From Geodermatophilus sp. YIM 151500 (lineage in GTDB: Bacteria > Actinomycetota > Actinomycetes > Mycobacteriales > Geodermatophilaceae), in the NCBI RefSeq assembly GCF_025716945.1, contig NZ_JAOVZT010000003.1:149898-213897 (forward strand): a stretch of DNA of 64,000 nucleotides. Reading direction: 5' to 3'. The position numbers were made by a program, and so were the translations under genes. A model generated the notes under the pieces. It made no database searches. It was not told the origin of the DNA and saw only the letters and a list, made by a program, of their open reading frames with translations. Shown here piece by piece: positions 1 to 8,522 of the stretch; within the stretch, counting starts at the first letter, position 1, and each line of letters begins with the position of its first letter.

Positions 1-73
1 CGCGCCGGGTCCTGCGCCGTGCCCTCACGCGCCGGGTCCTGCGCCGTGCCCTCACGCGCCGGGTCCTGCGCCC
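1..73. repeat. 27-bp tandem repeat spanning the 3' end of the phosphatase gene
   Basis: Two full copies (1-27, 28-54) and a partial third (55-73) of a 27-bp unit lie head to tail and may continue past the window edge. Read on the minus strand, the unit contains the last codons of the phosphatase gene (Gly-Ala-Gly-Pro-Gly-Ala-stop). The 3' end of that gene, including its TGA, has therefore been duplicated in tandem. The gene stops in the copy nearest its body and the outer copies are non-coding. Confidence 0.85.
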
Positions 74-747
74 CCACCCACCACCGCGTCCGACGACGCC
101 TTCCTCCGCCGGCGCCGCTTCGGCGGCACGAGCGCACCGACGTCACCCCCCGTGTCGTTGACGCGGGACACGAACGGGCGGGTCTCGGTGTACGTCACCA
201 CCGAGATCGACGCCGGGTCGACCACGATGCGCTGGAAGGAGTCCAGGTGCAGACCCAGCGCGTCGGCCAGCACCGCCTTGATCACGTCGCCGTGGCTGCA
301 GGCCAGCCACACCGCGTCCGGCCCGAGCCGGGCGTTCCAGTCCCGGACGGCGGCCACCGCGCGCGCCTGGGTCTGCGCCAGGCCCTCTCCCTCCGGCCCG
401 GGGAACACCGCCGCGGACGGGTGCTGCTGCACCACCTTCCACAGCGGGTCCTTGGCCAGCTCCTTGAGCGGGCGGCCGGTCCAGTCGCCGTAGCGCGCCT
501 CGCCCAGTCGCTCGTCGGCCTGCACCTCCAGGTCGCGGCCCGCGACGATCGCGGCGGCGCTCTGCCGGCACCGCTCCAGCGGGCTGCTCACCACGCACAC
601 CAGCGGCACCGCCGCCAGGCGCTCGGCGACCGCGGCCACCTGGGCGCGGCCGGTGTCGTCCAGCTCGACGCCCGGCGACCAGCCGGCGAGCACACCACCG
701 GAGTTCGCCGTCGTCCGGCCGTGCCGCAGGAGGATGACGGTCGCCAC
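52..747 (-). CDS. Histidine phosphatase family protein (phosphoglycerate mutase-like)
   Basis: A 231-residue protein of the histidine phosphatase superfamily. The signature LLRHGRTTAN at the N-terminus holds the phospho-accepting His, and a second catalytic His lies in LACSHGDV near residue 150. Arg in SSPLERCRQ and Glu in the ERLGEARYGDW stretch complete the usual phosphate pocket. It resembles the actinobacterial MSMEG_4193-type subgroup of cytosolic phosphomutases, for which a specific substrate cannot be read from sequence. It starts at GTG with the conserved motif only six residues in, so no earlier start is likely. The C-terminal tail is low-complexity (KRRRRRK, then Gly/Ala/Pro) and ends inside a tandem repeat. 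uppP lies upstream on the same strand. Confidence 0.9.
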   Translation of the reverse strand: MATVILLRHGRTTANSGGVLAGWSPGVELDDTGRAQVAAVAERLAAVPLVCVVSSPLERCRQSAAAIVAGRDLEVQADERLGEARYGDWTGRPLKELAKDPLWKVVQQHPSAAVFPGPEGEGLAQTQARAVAAVRDWNARLGPDAVWLACSHGDVIKAVLADALGLHLDSFQRIVVDPASISVVTYTETRPFVSRVNDTGGDVGALVPPKRRRRRKASSDAVVGGGAGPGA

Positions 748-859
748 GGTCCCGAGAGTAGGCAGGTCGGCGCCGGTCCCCGCCCATCGGCCGCGTCCCG
801 GACCCTGCCGCGAGCGTGCTGACGGGGCAGGACGGCAGGCGTCGAGGTCCCGCCCGTGC

Positions 860-1696
860 TCACACCGGCGCGAGCACCCCGCCGAAGACCAGCCCGAGCA
901 CCAGCAGCCCGACGACGACCCGGTAGACGACGAACGGGACGAAACTGCCGCGGTCGAGGTAGCGCAGCAGCCAGGCGATCACCGTGAGGCCGACGCCGAA
1001 GGCCAGCACGGTGGCCAGGACCGTCGGCCCCCACGCGACCTCGGCCCCGGCGACGTCGCCGGTCAGCGCCTCGTAGGCCTGGAAGAAGCCCGACCCCAGC
1101 ACCGCCGGCACGGCCAGCAGGAACGAGTAGCGCGCGGCCGCCGACCGCGAGTACCCGAGGAACAACCCCGCGGTGATCGTGCCCCCCGACCGCGAGACGC
1201 CGGGGATCAGCGCCATCGCCTGGGCGCAGCCGTACACCAGGCCGTGCCCCACGGTCAGCTCGGTCAGCTCCCGCTTCTTGCGGCCGACCCGGTCGGCCCA
1301 GAAGAGCACGAGCGAGAACAGCACCAGCGCGGTGGCGACGATGCGCAGGTCGCGCAGCGTCGTCTCGATCCGGTCCTGGAAGAGCAGGCCGAGGACGACG
1401 ATCGGCACGCTGCCGATGATGATCAGCCACCCCATGCGGGCGTCGGGGTCGGTCGGGCCGTGCCGGCCGCCGCGCAGCGAGTGCAGCCAGGCGACGACGA
1501 TCCGCCCGATGTCGCGCCGGAAGTACAGCAGCACCGCGGCCTCGGTGCCGATCTGCGTGATCGCGGTGAACGCCGCGCCCGGGTCGTCCCACCCGAACAG
1601 CGAGCCGAAGACCCGCAGGTGCGCGCTGGAGGAGATGGGCAGGAACTCCGTCAGGCCCTGCACCAGCCCCAGCACGACCGCCTCGACCCAGCCCAC
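860..1696 (-). CDS. uppP: Undecaprenyl-diphosphatase UppP (BacA)
   Basis: An integral membrane phosphatase that converts undecaprenyl pyrophosphate to undecaprenyl phosphate, recycling the lipid carrier for peptidoglycan and other wall polymers. At 278 residues it has the usual family length. The first conserved motif, EFLPISSSAHL, lies near residue 20. The second, GVSRSGGTITA, is near residue 165. Both form the active site. At least seven hydrophobic segments follow the family pattern. The phosphatase gene at 52-747 lies downstream on the same strand with a gap of about 110 bp, so cotranscription is possible. Assignment is secure. Confidence 0.96.
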   Translation of the reverse strand: MGWVEAVVLGLVQGLTEFLPISSSAHLRVFGSLFGWDDPGAAFTAITQIGTEAAVLLYFRRDIGRIVVAWLHSLRGGRHGPTDPDARMGWLIIIGSVPIVVLGLLFQDRIETTLRDLRIVATALVLFSLVLFWADRVGRKKRELTELTVGHGLVYGCAQAMALIPGVSRSGGTITAGLFLGYSRSAAARYSFLLAVPAVLGSGFFQAYEALTGDVAGAEVAWGPTVLATVLAFGVGLTVIAWLLRYLDRGSFVPFVVYRVVVGLLVLGLVFGGVLAPV

Positions 1697-1911
1697 GTCA
1701 GCACCCGCCGGGACGGGTCGGGCCGGACGGCCGGGCAGCGTTCCGGGTGCGGTCTCCGCGCTCCGGCGGCGCGGCAGGAGTGGTACGGCGGCGGGGTCGT
1801 GCGGGCACGAGGGGTCACCCTAGGCGGGCGGACGGCGAGAACCGCCGCGCCGCCCCGGACGTCCCGGCACGCGCCGGTGCGACGTCGCGCACGCCGGTAG
1901 GTTGGCCGGTC

Positions 1912-2892
1912 GTGGAGCAACGGGCGCTGGGCCGCAGCGGACTGGTCGTGTCGCGGCTCGCACTGGGCACCATGACCTGGGGCCGCGACACCGACGAGGA
2001 CGAGGCGGCCATGCAGCTCACGGCGTTCGTCGACGCCGGCGGCACCCTGGTCGACACCGCCGACGTGTACTGCGACGGCGACAGCGAGCGCACCCTCGGT
2101 CGGCTGCTCGCCGACGTCGTCCCCCGCTCCGACGTGCTGGTCGCCACCAAGGCCGCCGGCCGCACCATGCCCGGCCCGATGGGCCGCGGCGGGTCGCGCG
2201 GGCATCTGCTGGCCGCGCTCGACGCCTCGCTGGAGCGGCTCGGGCTGGACCACGTCGACCTGTGGCAGCTGCACGCCTGGGACGACAGCACCCCGCTCGA
2301 GGAGACCCTCGCCGCCTGCGACCTGGCCGTCTCGTCGGGCCGGGTGCGGTACGTCGGCGTCAGCAACTTCACCGGCTGGCAGACCGCCCAGGCGGCGACC
2401 TGGCAGCGGGCCTGGCCCGGGCGCACCCCCCTGGTGGCCACCCAGGTCGAGTACTCGCTGCTGCAGCGCGGCGTCGAGCGGGAGGTCGTGCCGGCCGCCG
2501 AGGCGCTCGGCCTCGGCGTCCTGGCCTGGTCGCCGCTCGGCCGCGGGCTGCTGACCGGCAAGTACCGGCACAGCACGCCGTCGGAGTCCCGCGGGGCGTC
2601 CCCGCAGTGGCAGGCGTTCATCGACGGGCTGCGCTCGGCCACGTCCGACCGCATCGTCGAGGCGGTGATCACCGCCGCCGAGGGGCTGGGCACCAGCACG
2701 CTGGCCGTGGCGCTGGCCTGGGTGCGCGACCGGCCGGGCGTGGTCGCCCCCGTCGTCGGTGCGCGGACGGCCCAGCAGCTGCAGGCCTCGCTCGACGCCG
2801 ACGGCGTGCGCCTGCCCGCGGCGATCCGGACGGCGCTGGAGGACGTCTCCGCCCCCCCGTTCGGCTACCCCGAGCGGCGGTCGGCGGGGTGA
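1912..2892 (+). CDS. Aldo/keto reductase
   Basis: An NADPH-dependent aldo/keto reductase of about 326 residues with a TIM-barrel fold. The start is GTG (VEQRALGRSGL), because the family N-terminus 'LGRSGLxVS.lalGtm' begins right there and the frame upstream is compositionally non-coding. Catalytic tetrad candidates are visible: Asp and Tyr in DTADVY, Lys in VATKAAG and His in WQLHAWDD. The C-terminus has the cofactor-binding pattern VVGARTAQQL. Members act on small carbonyl compounds, but the substrate cannot be deduced. The RecD-like gene starts 52 bp downstream. Confidence 0.92.
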   Translation: MEQRALGRSGLVVSRLALGTMTWGRDTDEDEAAMQLTAFVDAGGTLVDTADVYCDGDSERTLGRLLADVVPRSDVLVATKAAGRTMPGPMGRGGSRGHLLAALDASLERLGLDHVDLWQLHAWDDSTPLEETLAACDLAVSSGRVRYVGVSNFTGWQTAQAATWQRAWPGRTPLVATQVEYSLLQRGVEREVVPAAEALGLGVLAWSPLGRGLLTGKYRHSTPSESRGASPQWQAFIDGLRSATSDRIVEAVITAAEGLGTSTLAVALAWVRDRPGVVAPVVGARTAQQLQASLDADGVRLPAAIRTALEDVSAPPFGYPERRSAG

Positions 2893-2944
2893 CCGACCCC
2901 CGAAACGCGCCGCGGGCACGACCGGACGGCGCCGGGGAGCGGCC

Positions 2945-4885
2945 GTGAGCGCGCCGGCGGCCCCCGCGCCGGCCGGCGACCCGGTCTTCGCGGCCTTCTG
3001 CGCGGCCGGCCTGTGGCCGGGCCTGGGCCGGCGCACCGCCGCCGAGCTGCCGGCCGCCGGCATCCGGTCGGCCGACGACGTCACTGCAGCCCGGCTGCTG
3101 GCGCTCCCGCGGGTCGGCAAGCAGCGGGCCGAGCGGCTGTTCTCCTCCTGGCTCGCCGCCCAGCCGGTGTACGACGTGGTGGCGCTGCTGGTCGGAGCGG
3201 GCCTCGAGGCGCGGCTGGCCACCGGCGTGGCCGACGCGCTCGGCCCGGACGCCGCCCGCCGGCTCCGCGACGACCCCTGGGCGCTGCTCGGTCTGCCCGG
3301 CGTGACGCTGACCGACGCCGACCGGCTGGCCATCGCCCTGCTGCCCGGCGTCGACCGGCAGGACGGCCGCCGCGGCCGCGCCATCGTCTCCCTCACCCTG
3401 CGGACGGCGAGCCGCGACGGGCACACCGTCCTGCCGGCCGACCTGGTGGTCGCGGCGCTGCGTGCCGAGGGCATCGGCGACCCGGCGGCCGCGGTGGTCG
3501 CCGCGGTGGAGTCCGGGGAGGTGCTGGAGCACGAGCCACCCGAAGCGGAGGATCCGGACGCCGAGCCCGACCCGGCGCTGCGGGCGCTGTCGCTGGCCCG
3601 CTACGGCATGGCCGAGGAGGCGGTGGCCGAGGCGGTGCAGCGGCTGTCCGCGACGGCGGAGCGGATCGCCGACCCGGCGTCGGTGCGCACCGTCGCCAAG
3701 GGGTTGGACAAGGCGCAGCAGGCGGCCGTCGCGCAGGTGCTCGAGCACGGGGTCAGCCTGCTCACCGGCGGGCCGGGCACCGGCAAGAGCCGCACCGTCG
3801 CGGCGGTCGTGCAGCTGCTGCGCGCCAAGGGCAGCGAGATGGCGCTGGCCGCGCCGACCGGCCGGGCGGCCAAGCGGCTGGAGGAGCTCACCGACCACCC
3901 GGCGACGACGGTGCACCGGCTGCTCGGCGCCCAGGGCACCTCCGGAGGCTTCGCCCGCAACGAGGAGTGGCCGCTCGACGCCGACGTCGTCGTGGTCGAC
4001 GAGGCCTCGATGCTCGACGTCGAGCTGACCGCCGCGCTGCTGGAGGCCTGCTCCGACGGCACGCACCTGCTGCTGGTCGGCGACCCGGCCCAGCTGCCCT
4101 CGATCGGCCCCGGGCACGTGCTGGGCGACCTCATCGACTCCGCCGTCGTCCCGGTGACGGAGCTGACCACGCTGTACCGGCAGGCCGAGGGCGGCGCGAT
4201 CGCCCGGCTGGCCACCGCCGTGCGCGGCGGGGAACTGCCGCCGGTGGACTCCCCCGACCGCGAGGTGGTCGTCGTGCCCGCCGGCGGCAGCACCGAGGCC
4301 GCGCGGCGGGTGGTGCAGCTGGTCACCGACTCGATCCCGCGGGCGCTGGGCATCGAGCCGGGCGCGGTGCAGGTGGTCACGCCGGTGCACCGCGGCCCGG
4401 CCGGCACCATCGAGCTCAACCGCGCGCTCAAGGGGCGGCTCAACCCGGGCGAGGGCACGGTGCTCGGCTTCGACGCCGGGGATCGCGTCGTGGCCACGGC
4501 CAACCACCTCGACCTCGAGCCGGTCGGCTTCGCCAACGGGGAGGTCGGCGTCGTCACCAAGGCCGGCGACGGGTCGCTCGACGTCGCTTTCGCCTCCGGG
4601 CCGGTGACCGTGACCGGGCAGGCACTGGGTGACCTGCGGCACGGCTGGGCGATCACCGTGCACCGGGCGCAGGGCTCGGAGTGGCCGGGCGTGGTCGTCG
4701 TCCTGCCGCCCGAGGCCGGTGGGATGCTGTCGCGGCCCCTGGTCTACACCGCGCTCACCCGCGCGCAGCGGCACCTGTCGATCGTGCACGCGTCGGGGGC
4801 GGCGCTGGCGCGGGCGGTGCGCGAGGTCGACGTCCGGCCGCGGCGCACCCGGCTGGCCCGGCTGCTCGCCGAGAACGGCGGCTGA
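2945..4885 (+). CDS. RecD-like (RecD2-type) ATP-dependent DNA helicase
   Basis: A superfamily 1 DNA helicase of 646 residues. The N-terminal third contains helix-hairpin-helix-like segments (RTAAELPAAGI and LALPRVGKQRAERLF) as in RecD2 proteins. The helicase core shows Walker A LLTGGPGTGKSRT, Walker B VVVVDEASMLD, motif III VGDPAQLPSIGPG and motif VI-like ITVHRAQGSEW near the C-terminus. No RecB or RecC gene is adjacent, consistent with a stand-alone RecD2 that unwinds 5'-to-3'. It is shorter than the roughly 720-residue RecD2 proteins and the N-terminal domain is compact. The GTG start follows the aldo/keto reductase closely. A 22-bp perfect palindrome follows the stop. Confidence 0.9.
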   Translation: MSAPAAPAPAGDPVFAAFCAAGLWPGLGRRTAAELPAAGIRSADDVTAARLLALPRVGKQRAERLFSSWLAAQPVYDVVALLVGAGLEARLATGVADALGPDAARRLRDDPWALLGLPGVTLTDADRLAIALLPGVDRQDGRRGRAIVSLTLRTASRDGHTVLPADLVVAALRAEGIGDPAAAVVAAVESGEVLEHEPPEAEDPDAEPDPALRALSLARYGMAEEAVAEAVQRLSATAERIADPASVRTVAKGLDKAQQAAVAQVLEHGVSLLTGGPGTGKSRTVAAVVQLLRAKGSEMALAAPTGRAAKRLEELTDHPATTVHRLLGAQGTSGGFARNEEWPLDADVVVVDEASMLDVELTAALLEACSDGTHLLLVGDPAQLPSIGPGHVLGDLIDSAVVPVTELTTLYRQAEGGAIARLATAVRGGELPPVDSPDREVVVVPAGGSTEAARRVVQLVTDSIPRALGIEPGAVQVVTPVHRGPAGTIELNRALKGRLNPGEGTVLGFDAGDRVVATANHLDLEPVGFANGEVGVVTKAGDGSLDVAFASGPVTVTGQALGDLRHGWAITVHRAQGSEWPGVVVVLPPEAGGMLSRPLVYTALTRAQRHLSIVHASGAALARAVREVDVRPRRTRLARLLAENGG

Positions 4886-4902
4886 TCCACCCGCCGGCCC
4901 GC

Positions 4903-4970
4903 CGATGGCATAGGAAGCTTTGCCTGCGGGATGGTGGCCTCACACGGGGGCAAAGCTTCCTATGCCATCG
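4903..4970. terminator. 22-bp perfect inverted repeat after the RecD-like gene
   Basis: Arms at 4903-4924 and 4949-4970 are perfectly complementary over 22 bp, with a 24-nt loop. The stem includes an AAGCTT core and is far more AT-rich than its surroundings. It starts 17 bp after the helicase stop and ends 87 bp before the kinase start. It is probably a factor-independent terminator without a U-tract, common in actinobacteria, although a mobile palindromic repeat is also possible. Confidence 0.6.
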
Positions 4971-5057
4971 CCGCGGGCACCGAGGTGCGGCCGGGTGTGA
5001 GCGCGGCCCCGGCGGGGCACGCAGCCGCCGGCACGCCCCCACGGGACAGGAGTGACG

Positions 5058-6038
5058 GTGACCCATCCCCCGACCGGACCGGCCGAGCCCCCCGGCCCGG
5101 AGACCGCCTTCGTCTTCGCGCCCTCGCCGCTGCTCACGATCACCATCGAGAACGGCGTCGACGAGAACCCGGAGATCCACCTGCACGCCGGCGGCCAGGG
5201 CTTCTGGCTGGCCCGGATGCTGACCATCCTCGGCATCGACACCACGATGGCGGGGGCGTTCGGCGGCGAGACGGGCTTCACGCTCGACCGGCTGATCGCC
5301 GCGGAGAAGGTCCGGGTGCGGTCCTCGCCGTGCGCCCGGCCCAACGGCTCCTACATCCACGACCGGCGCAGCGGCGATCGCGAGCCGCTGGTGAACGTGC
5401 CGCCGCCGACCCTCACCCGGCACGAGGTCGACGAGCTCTACACCGGCGCCCTGGCGGTCGGGCTCGACGCGGACGTGGCGGCGCTCGGAGGGCCCGACAC
5501 CCTGGGCGTGACCGCGCCGGAGTCGGTGCCGCCGGACACCTACCGCCGGCTGGCCGCCGACCTGCGCGCGGTCGAGGTGCCGGTCGTGGCCGACCTGTCG
5601 GGACCGCCGCTGGACGCCGCGCTCGAGGGCCACGTGACCGTGCTCAAGGCCAGCCACGAGGACCTCGTCGACGACGGTCGCGCCGACAGCGAGGAGCCCG
5701 CGGCCCTGGTGAAGGCCATGCGGGCGATGGCCGAGCAGGGCGCCGAGGCGGTGGTCATCTCCCGCGCCGGCGATCCCACGCTCGCCCTCGTCGACGGTGA
5801 CGTGCTGGAGATCGAACCGCCGCCGCTGCAGCTGGCCGACCACCGGGGCGCCGGCGACTCGATGACCGCGGGCATCGCCGCCGCGCTGGCCCGCGGCGCC
5901 GATCTGGTCGACGCGCTGCGGCTGGGCGCGGCGGCGGGGGCGCTGAACGTGACGCGCCGGGGGCTGGCGACCGGCCAGCGGGACGTGATCGAGCGGCTGG
6001 CGAAGCGGGTCGACGTCCGCCGCGCCGAGGAGGGATGA
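5058..6038 (+). CDS. PfkB-family (1-phosphofructokinase-like) sugar kinase
   Basis: A ribokinase/PfkB-fold kinase of about 326 residues. The pattern GGQGFWLARML near residue 50 corresponds to the substrate-binding GG motif. The C-terminal ADHRGAGDSMTAGIA is the PfkB signature 2 with the catalytic Asp and anion hole. The arrangement 'F.PSPLLTITIENG' at the start resembles 1-phosphofructokinases, but no fructose PTS gene is nearby and the sugar is unknown. GTG 5058 is chosen because AGGAG (5048-5052) is then 5 nt upstream; the in-frame GTG at 5052 would overlap that site. surE overlaps the stop codon by 4 nt, so the two are translationally coupled. Confidence 0.85.
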   Translation: MTHPPTGPAEPPGPETAFVFAPSPLLTITIENGVDENPEIHLHAGGQGFWLARMLTILGIDTTMAGAFGGETGFTLDRLIAAEKVRVRSSPCARPNGSYIHDRRSGDREPLVNVPPPTLTRHEVDELYTGALAVGLDADVAALGGPDTLGVTAPESVPPDTYRRLAADLRAVEVPVVADLSGPPLDAALEGHVTVLKASHEDLVDDGRADSEEPAALVKAMRAMAEQGAEAVVISRAGDPTLALVDGDVLEIEPPPLQLADHRGAGDSMTAGIAAALARGADLVDALRLGAAAGALNVTRRGLATGQRDVIERLAKRVDVRRAEEG

Positions 6039-6793
6039 GCGTGCGTGCCCTGGTGACCAACGACGACGGCATCGACAGCGTCGGCCTGCACCGGCTGGCG
6101 AAGGTGGCGGCCGAGGCGGGGCTGGAGGTGGTCGTCGCCGCGCCCGACCAGGAGTACAGCGGCAGCAGCGCCTCGCTGACCGCGCTCGCCGACGGCGGCA
6201 AGCTGCTCGTGCACGAGCGCACGCTGGACGGCGTCCCGGTCGAGCGGGCGCTGGCCGTCGAGGCCACCCCCGGGTTCATCGCCTTCACCGGGGCCCGCGG
6301 CGCGTTCGGTGGCCGGCCCGACCTGGTGCTGTCGGGCATCAACCGCGGGCCGAACACCGGCAGCGCCGTCCTGCACTCGGGCACGGTGGGCGCCACGCTG
6401 ACCGGCGCGACCCACGGCATCCCCGGGCTCGCGGTGTCGCTGGCCGCGCCCGACCCGACCGAGTGGGACACCGCCGAGGAGGTGGCCCGCCGCGCGCTGG
6501 CCTGGCTGCTGGCGAACCCGCAGGGTCCCACCGTGGTCAACGTCAACGTGCCGAACGTGCCGCCCGGTGAGCTGCGCGGCCTGCACGCCGCGCGACTCGC
6601 CGCGTTCGGTGCGGTGCAGGCCGACGTCGGCGAGGCCGGCGAGGGCTTCGTGACGCTGACCTTCAGCGAGGTGCCCGACGACCCCGAGCCGGGCACGGAC
6701 GTCGCGCTGCTGCGCGACGGGTGGGCGACGGTCACCCTGCTCAACGCGCCGTGCGAGGCCGACGGCGACCTGCCCGGTCTGGACGGCGCCTGA
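6035..6793 (+). CDS. surE: 5'/3'-nucleotidase SurE
   Basis: A metal-dependent nucleoside monophosphatase of 252 residues. The N-terminal signature RALVTNDDGI carries the adjacent Asp metal ligands. The Ser/Asn ligands appear in YSGSSASLT and LSGINRGPN, and the family pattern HSGTVGATLTGA lies near residue 110. Length and motif order are typical of SurE. The start ATG overlaps the TGA of the upstream sugar kinase (ATGA at 6035-6038), showing a two-gene operon. The functional link to the kinase is not obvious. Confidence 0.95.
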   Translation: MSVRALVTNDDGIDSVGLHRLAKVAAEAGLEVVVAAPDQEYSGSSASLTALADGGKLLVHERTLDGVPVERALAVEATPGFIAFTGARGAFGGRPDLVLSGINRGPNTGSAVLHSGTVGATLTGATHGIPGLAVSLAAPDPTEWDTAEEVARRALAWLLANPQGPTVVNVNVPNVPPGELRGLHAARLAAFGAVQADVGEAGEGFVTLTFSEVPDDPEPGTDVALLRDGWATVTLLNAPCEADGDLPGLDGA

Positions 6794-6854
6794 CGCGGGA
6801 ACCCGCCAGCCGGACGGCGCCACCGCCGCCCGTCGACCTGCAGCGGTCACGCTC

Positions 6855-7052
6855 TCACCCGGCGGCCACCTGCACGACCTCGCCGGGACGCAACCGGTGG
6901 CGCCGGACGAGCGTGCGGTGGAGGTCCGCTTCCGCGCCGGGCTCCAGCCGGCTCCAGAAGCTCCGGCCGCCGAGCCACCAGGCCAGCAGCGGCAGGCCGA
7001 CCAGGATCACCAGGATCACCAGGACGCCGGCCACGACCCGGATCCTGCCCAC
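6855..7052 (-). CDS. Small single-pass membrane protein
   Basis: A 65-residue protein starting at GTG. One strongly hydrophobic segment, VVAGVLVILVILVGLPLLAW, spans residues 5 to 25. A basic cytoplasmic-looking tail (LHRTLVRRHRLRPGEVV) follows. It lies 16 bp downstream of the 90-residue gene on the same strand and is probably cotranscribed. No family was recognised. The reading frame has the third-position G/C bias of the region, which the competing frames lack. Confidence 0.6.
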   Translation of the reverse strand: MGRIRVVAGVLVILVILVGLPLLAWWLGGRSFWSRLEPGAEADLHRTLVRRHRLRPGEVVQVAAG

Positions 7053-7068
7053 CCCCGACCGCCGGGGG

Positions 7069-7341
7069 TCAGAGCTCGGGGTCGTCCTCCGCGACGGGCA
7101 CGACGGCGTCCTGCTCCAGGACGTCGGCGTCGTCGGCCTCGCGGTCGCCGATCGGGTGCAGTTGCCCGCCGGTGCCGCGGGGCCGGGCCACCAGCTGCTG
7201 GTCGAGCGCGTCGGCCTCGGGCACGTCCTCCCCCGGTGCGGCGGCGTCGCCGGCGAAGGCGACCTCCGGCGGGTCGACGAACTCGTCCTGCTCGACGCGG
7301 TCGGCATCGGGCACGTCGCGCGCGGTACCGGGCTCGGTCAC
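7069..7341 (-). CDS. Conserved acidic hypothetical protein
   Basis: A 90-residue, strongly acidic, low-complexity protein. It contains repeated short patterns of the type 'D.VEQDEFVDPPEV', 'ADALDQQLVA' and 'ADVLEQDAVVPV', suggesting a disordered or repeat-like structure. The GTG start (VTEPGTARD) has GGAGG 5 nt upstream, which decides it against longer frames. It precedes the small membrane protein gene and lies divergent from the DUF5703 gene. Function unknown. Confidence 0.6.
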   Translation of the reverse strand: MTEPGTARDVPDADRVEQDEFVDPPEVAFAGDAAAPGEDVPEADALDQQLVARPRGTGGQLHPIGDREADDADVLEQDAVVPVAEDDPEL

Positions 7342-7458
7342 GTGGTCCTCCCTCGGTCGTGCGGGGTGCTGGCCGGGCACGATCATGCCGCCCGGCCGGG
7401 TGTACGGCAGCCCCGGGTCCGTCGACCGCCGGCCGACCGGCGTGCACAATCGGCGGGC

Positions 7459-7662
7459 ATGGAGGCCGGTGCGGATTACGAGTTCGCGCCGCTGCGGATC
7501 CCACCGGGCACGTCCCGGTCCGCAGCGGCCACCATGTTGAGCCTGCAGGCCGACACCGGGGGGTGGGAGCTGGCCAGGCTCCAGCTGCACCCCGACGGCA
7601 CCCGCAGGGTCATCCTGCGCCGGCGATCCCGGCTCTCGTACCTCCCCGGCCCGGTCACCTAG
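7459..7662 (+). CDS. DUF5703 family protein
   Basis: A 67-residue protein matching the short actinobacterial family DUF5703. The core is YEFAPLRIPPGTSR, then a helix and GGWELARLQLHPDG, ending in a basic strand RRVILRRRSR. Length and motif order are those of the family. Function is unknown. It is a single gene between the divergent acidic protein gene and the IclR regulator. Confidence 0.85.
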   Translation: MEAGADYEFAPLRIPPGTSRSAAATMLSLQADTGGWELARLQLHPDGTRRVILRRRSRLSYLPGPVT

Positions 7663-7723
7663 CCCCTCCCCCGCGCGCCCGCGGTCTGCCATCGTGTCGG
7701 CAGCACCGCGCGGAGGGGCGCAC

Positions 7724-8476
7724 GTGGCGGCATCGGGACCCACCCTCATCCAGTCGGTGCAGCGTGCCCTGCGCGTGGTCGAGATCGTCGCCGAGCACGA
7801 CGGCCGGCGGTCGCGCGCCAAGGAGATCGCCCGTGCGGCGGGGCTGCCGCTTGCCACGACCTACCACCTGCTGCGCACCTGCGCCCACGAAGGCTGGTTG
7901 CAGCGGCTCGACGACGGCTCCTACGTGCTCGGGCACCGGCTGGACGCCGTCCGCCAGCGGGGCACCGCGGCGCGGGTCGTCGCCCAGACCCGCCCGGCCC
8001 TGGAATGGCTGCGCGACGAGCTGGGCGGCGCGGTCTACCTGGCCCGCTTCACCGACGGCGAGGTCGTCGTGGCCGAGATCGTGGACAGCCCGCGGGCGCC
8101 GCGCGTCGACCTGTGGGTCGGCATCCACGACGCCGCGCACGCCACCGCGCTGGGCAAGTGCCTCCTCGGCCACCTGCCCGCCGCCGCGCGGGAGGACTAC
8201 CTGGCGGGCCACCCGCTGCACGACCTGACGCCGCGGACGGTCGTCGACCGCCGCCGGCTGCGGCTGCCGGCGCCCGGCGAGCTCGCCGTCGACGCGGGTG
8301 AGTACGCCGTCGGCGTCACCTGCCTCGCCGCACCCGTGCTCACCGGCAGGGACGTCGCCACGGTGGCCGTGGTGACCTCGCCGTCCGCGCTCCGGCGCGA
8401 GGCGGTGCACCGCACGCTGCGCACCGGCGCCGCGCGGGTGGCCCGCGCGCTGGCCGTCGGCGTCGCCAGCATCTGA
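7724..8476 (+). CDS. IclR family transcriptional regulator
   Basis: A 250-residue regulator with an N-terminal winged helix-turn-helix (SRAKEIARAAGLPLATTYHLL) and a C-terminal effector-binding domain that includes the conserved 'HATALGKCLLGHLP' region. GTG 7724 is preferred over the upstream GTG 7694 because GGAGGGG (7712-7718) then sits 5 nt upstream. It lies 46 bp before the DUF59/amidohydrolase pair on the same strand, and is likely the local regulator of those genes. The effector is unknown. Confidence 0.9.
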   Translation: MAASGPTLIQSVQRALRVVEIVAEHDGRRSRAKEIARAAGLPLATTYHLLRTCAHEGWLQRLDDGSYVLGHRLDAVRQRGTAARVVAQTRPALEWLRDELGGAVYLARFTDGEVVVAEIVDSPRAPRVDLWVGIHDAAHATALGKCLLGHLPAAAREDYLAGHPLHDLTPRTVVDRRRLRLPAPGELAVDAGEYAVGVTCLAAPVLTGRDVATVAVVTSPSALRREAVHRTLRTGAARVARALAVGVASI

Positions 8477-8522
8477 AAACCGGCCCCTGCCCGCGGCGCG
8501 CCCGGGCTCGCACGATGGCCCC

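Noticed and set aside
2669..4789. A long minus-strand open frame antisense to the RecD-like gene
   Set aside because: Very GC-rich DNA produces long mirror frames; the plus strand has complete helicase motifs and the antisense protein is His/Arg/Gly-rich without domains.
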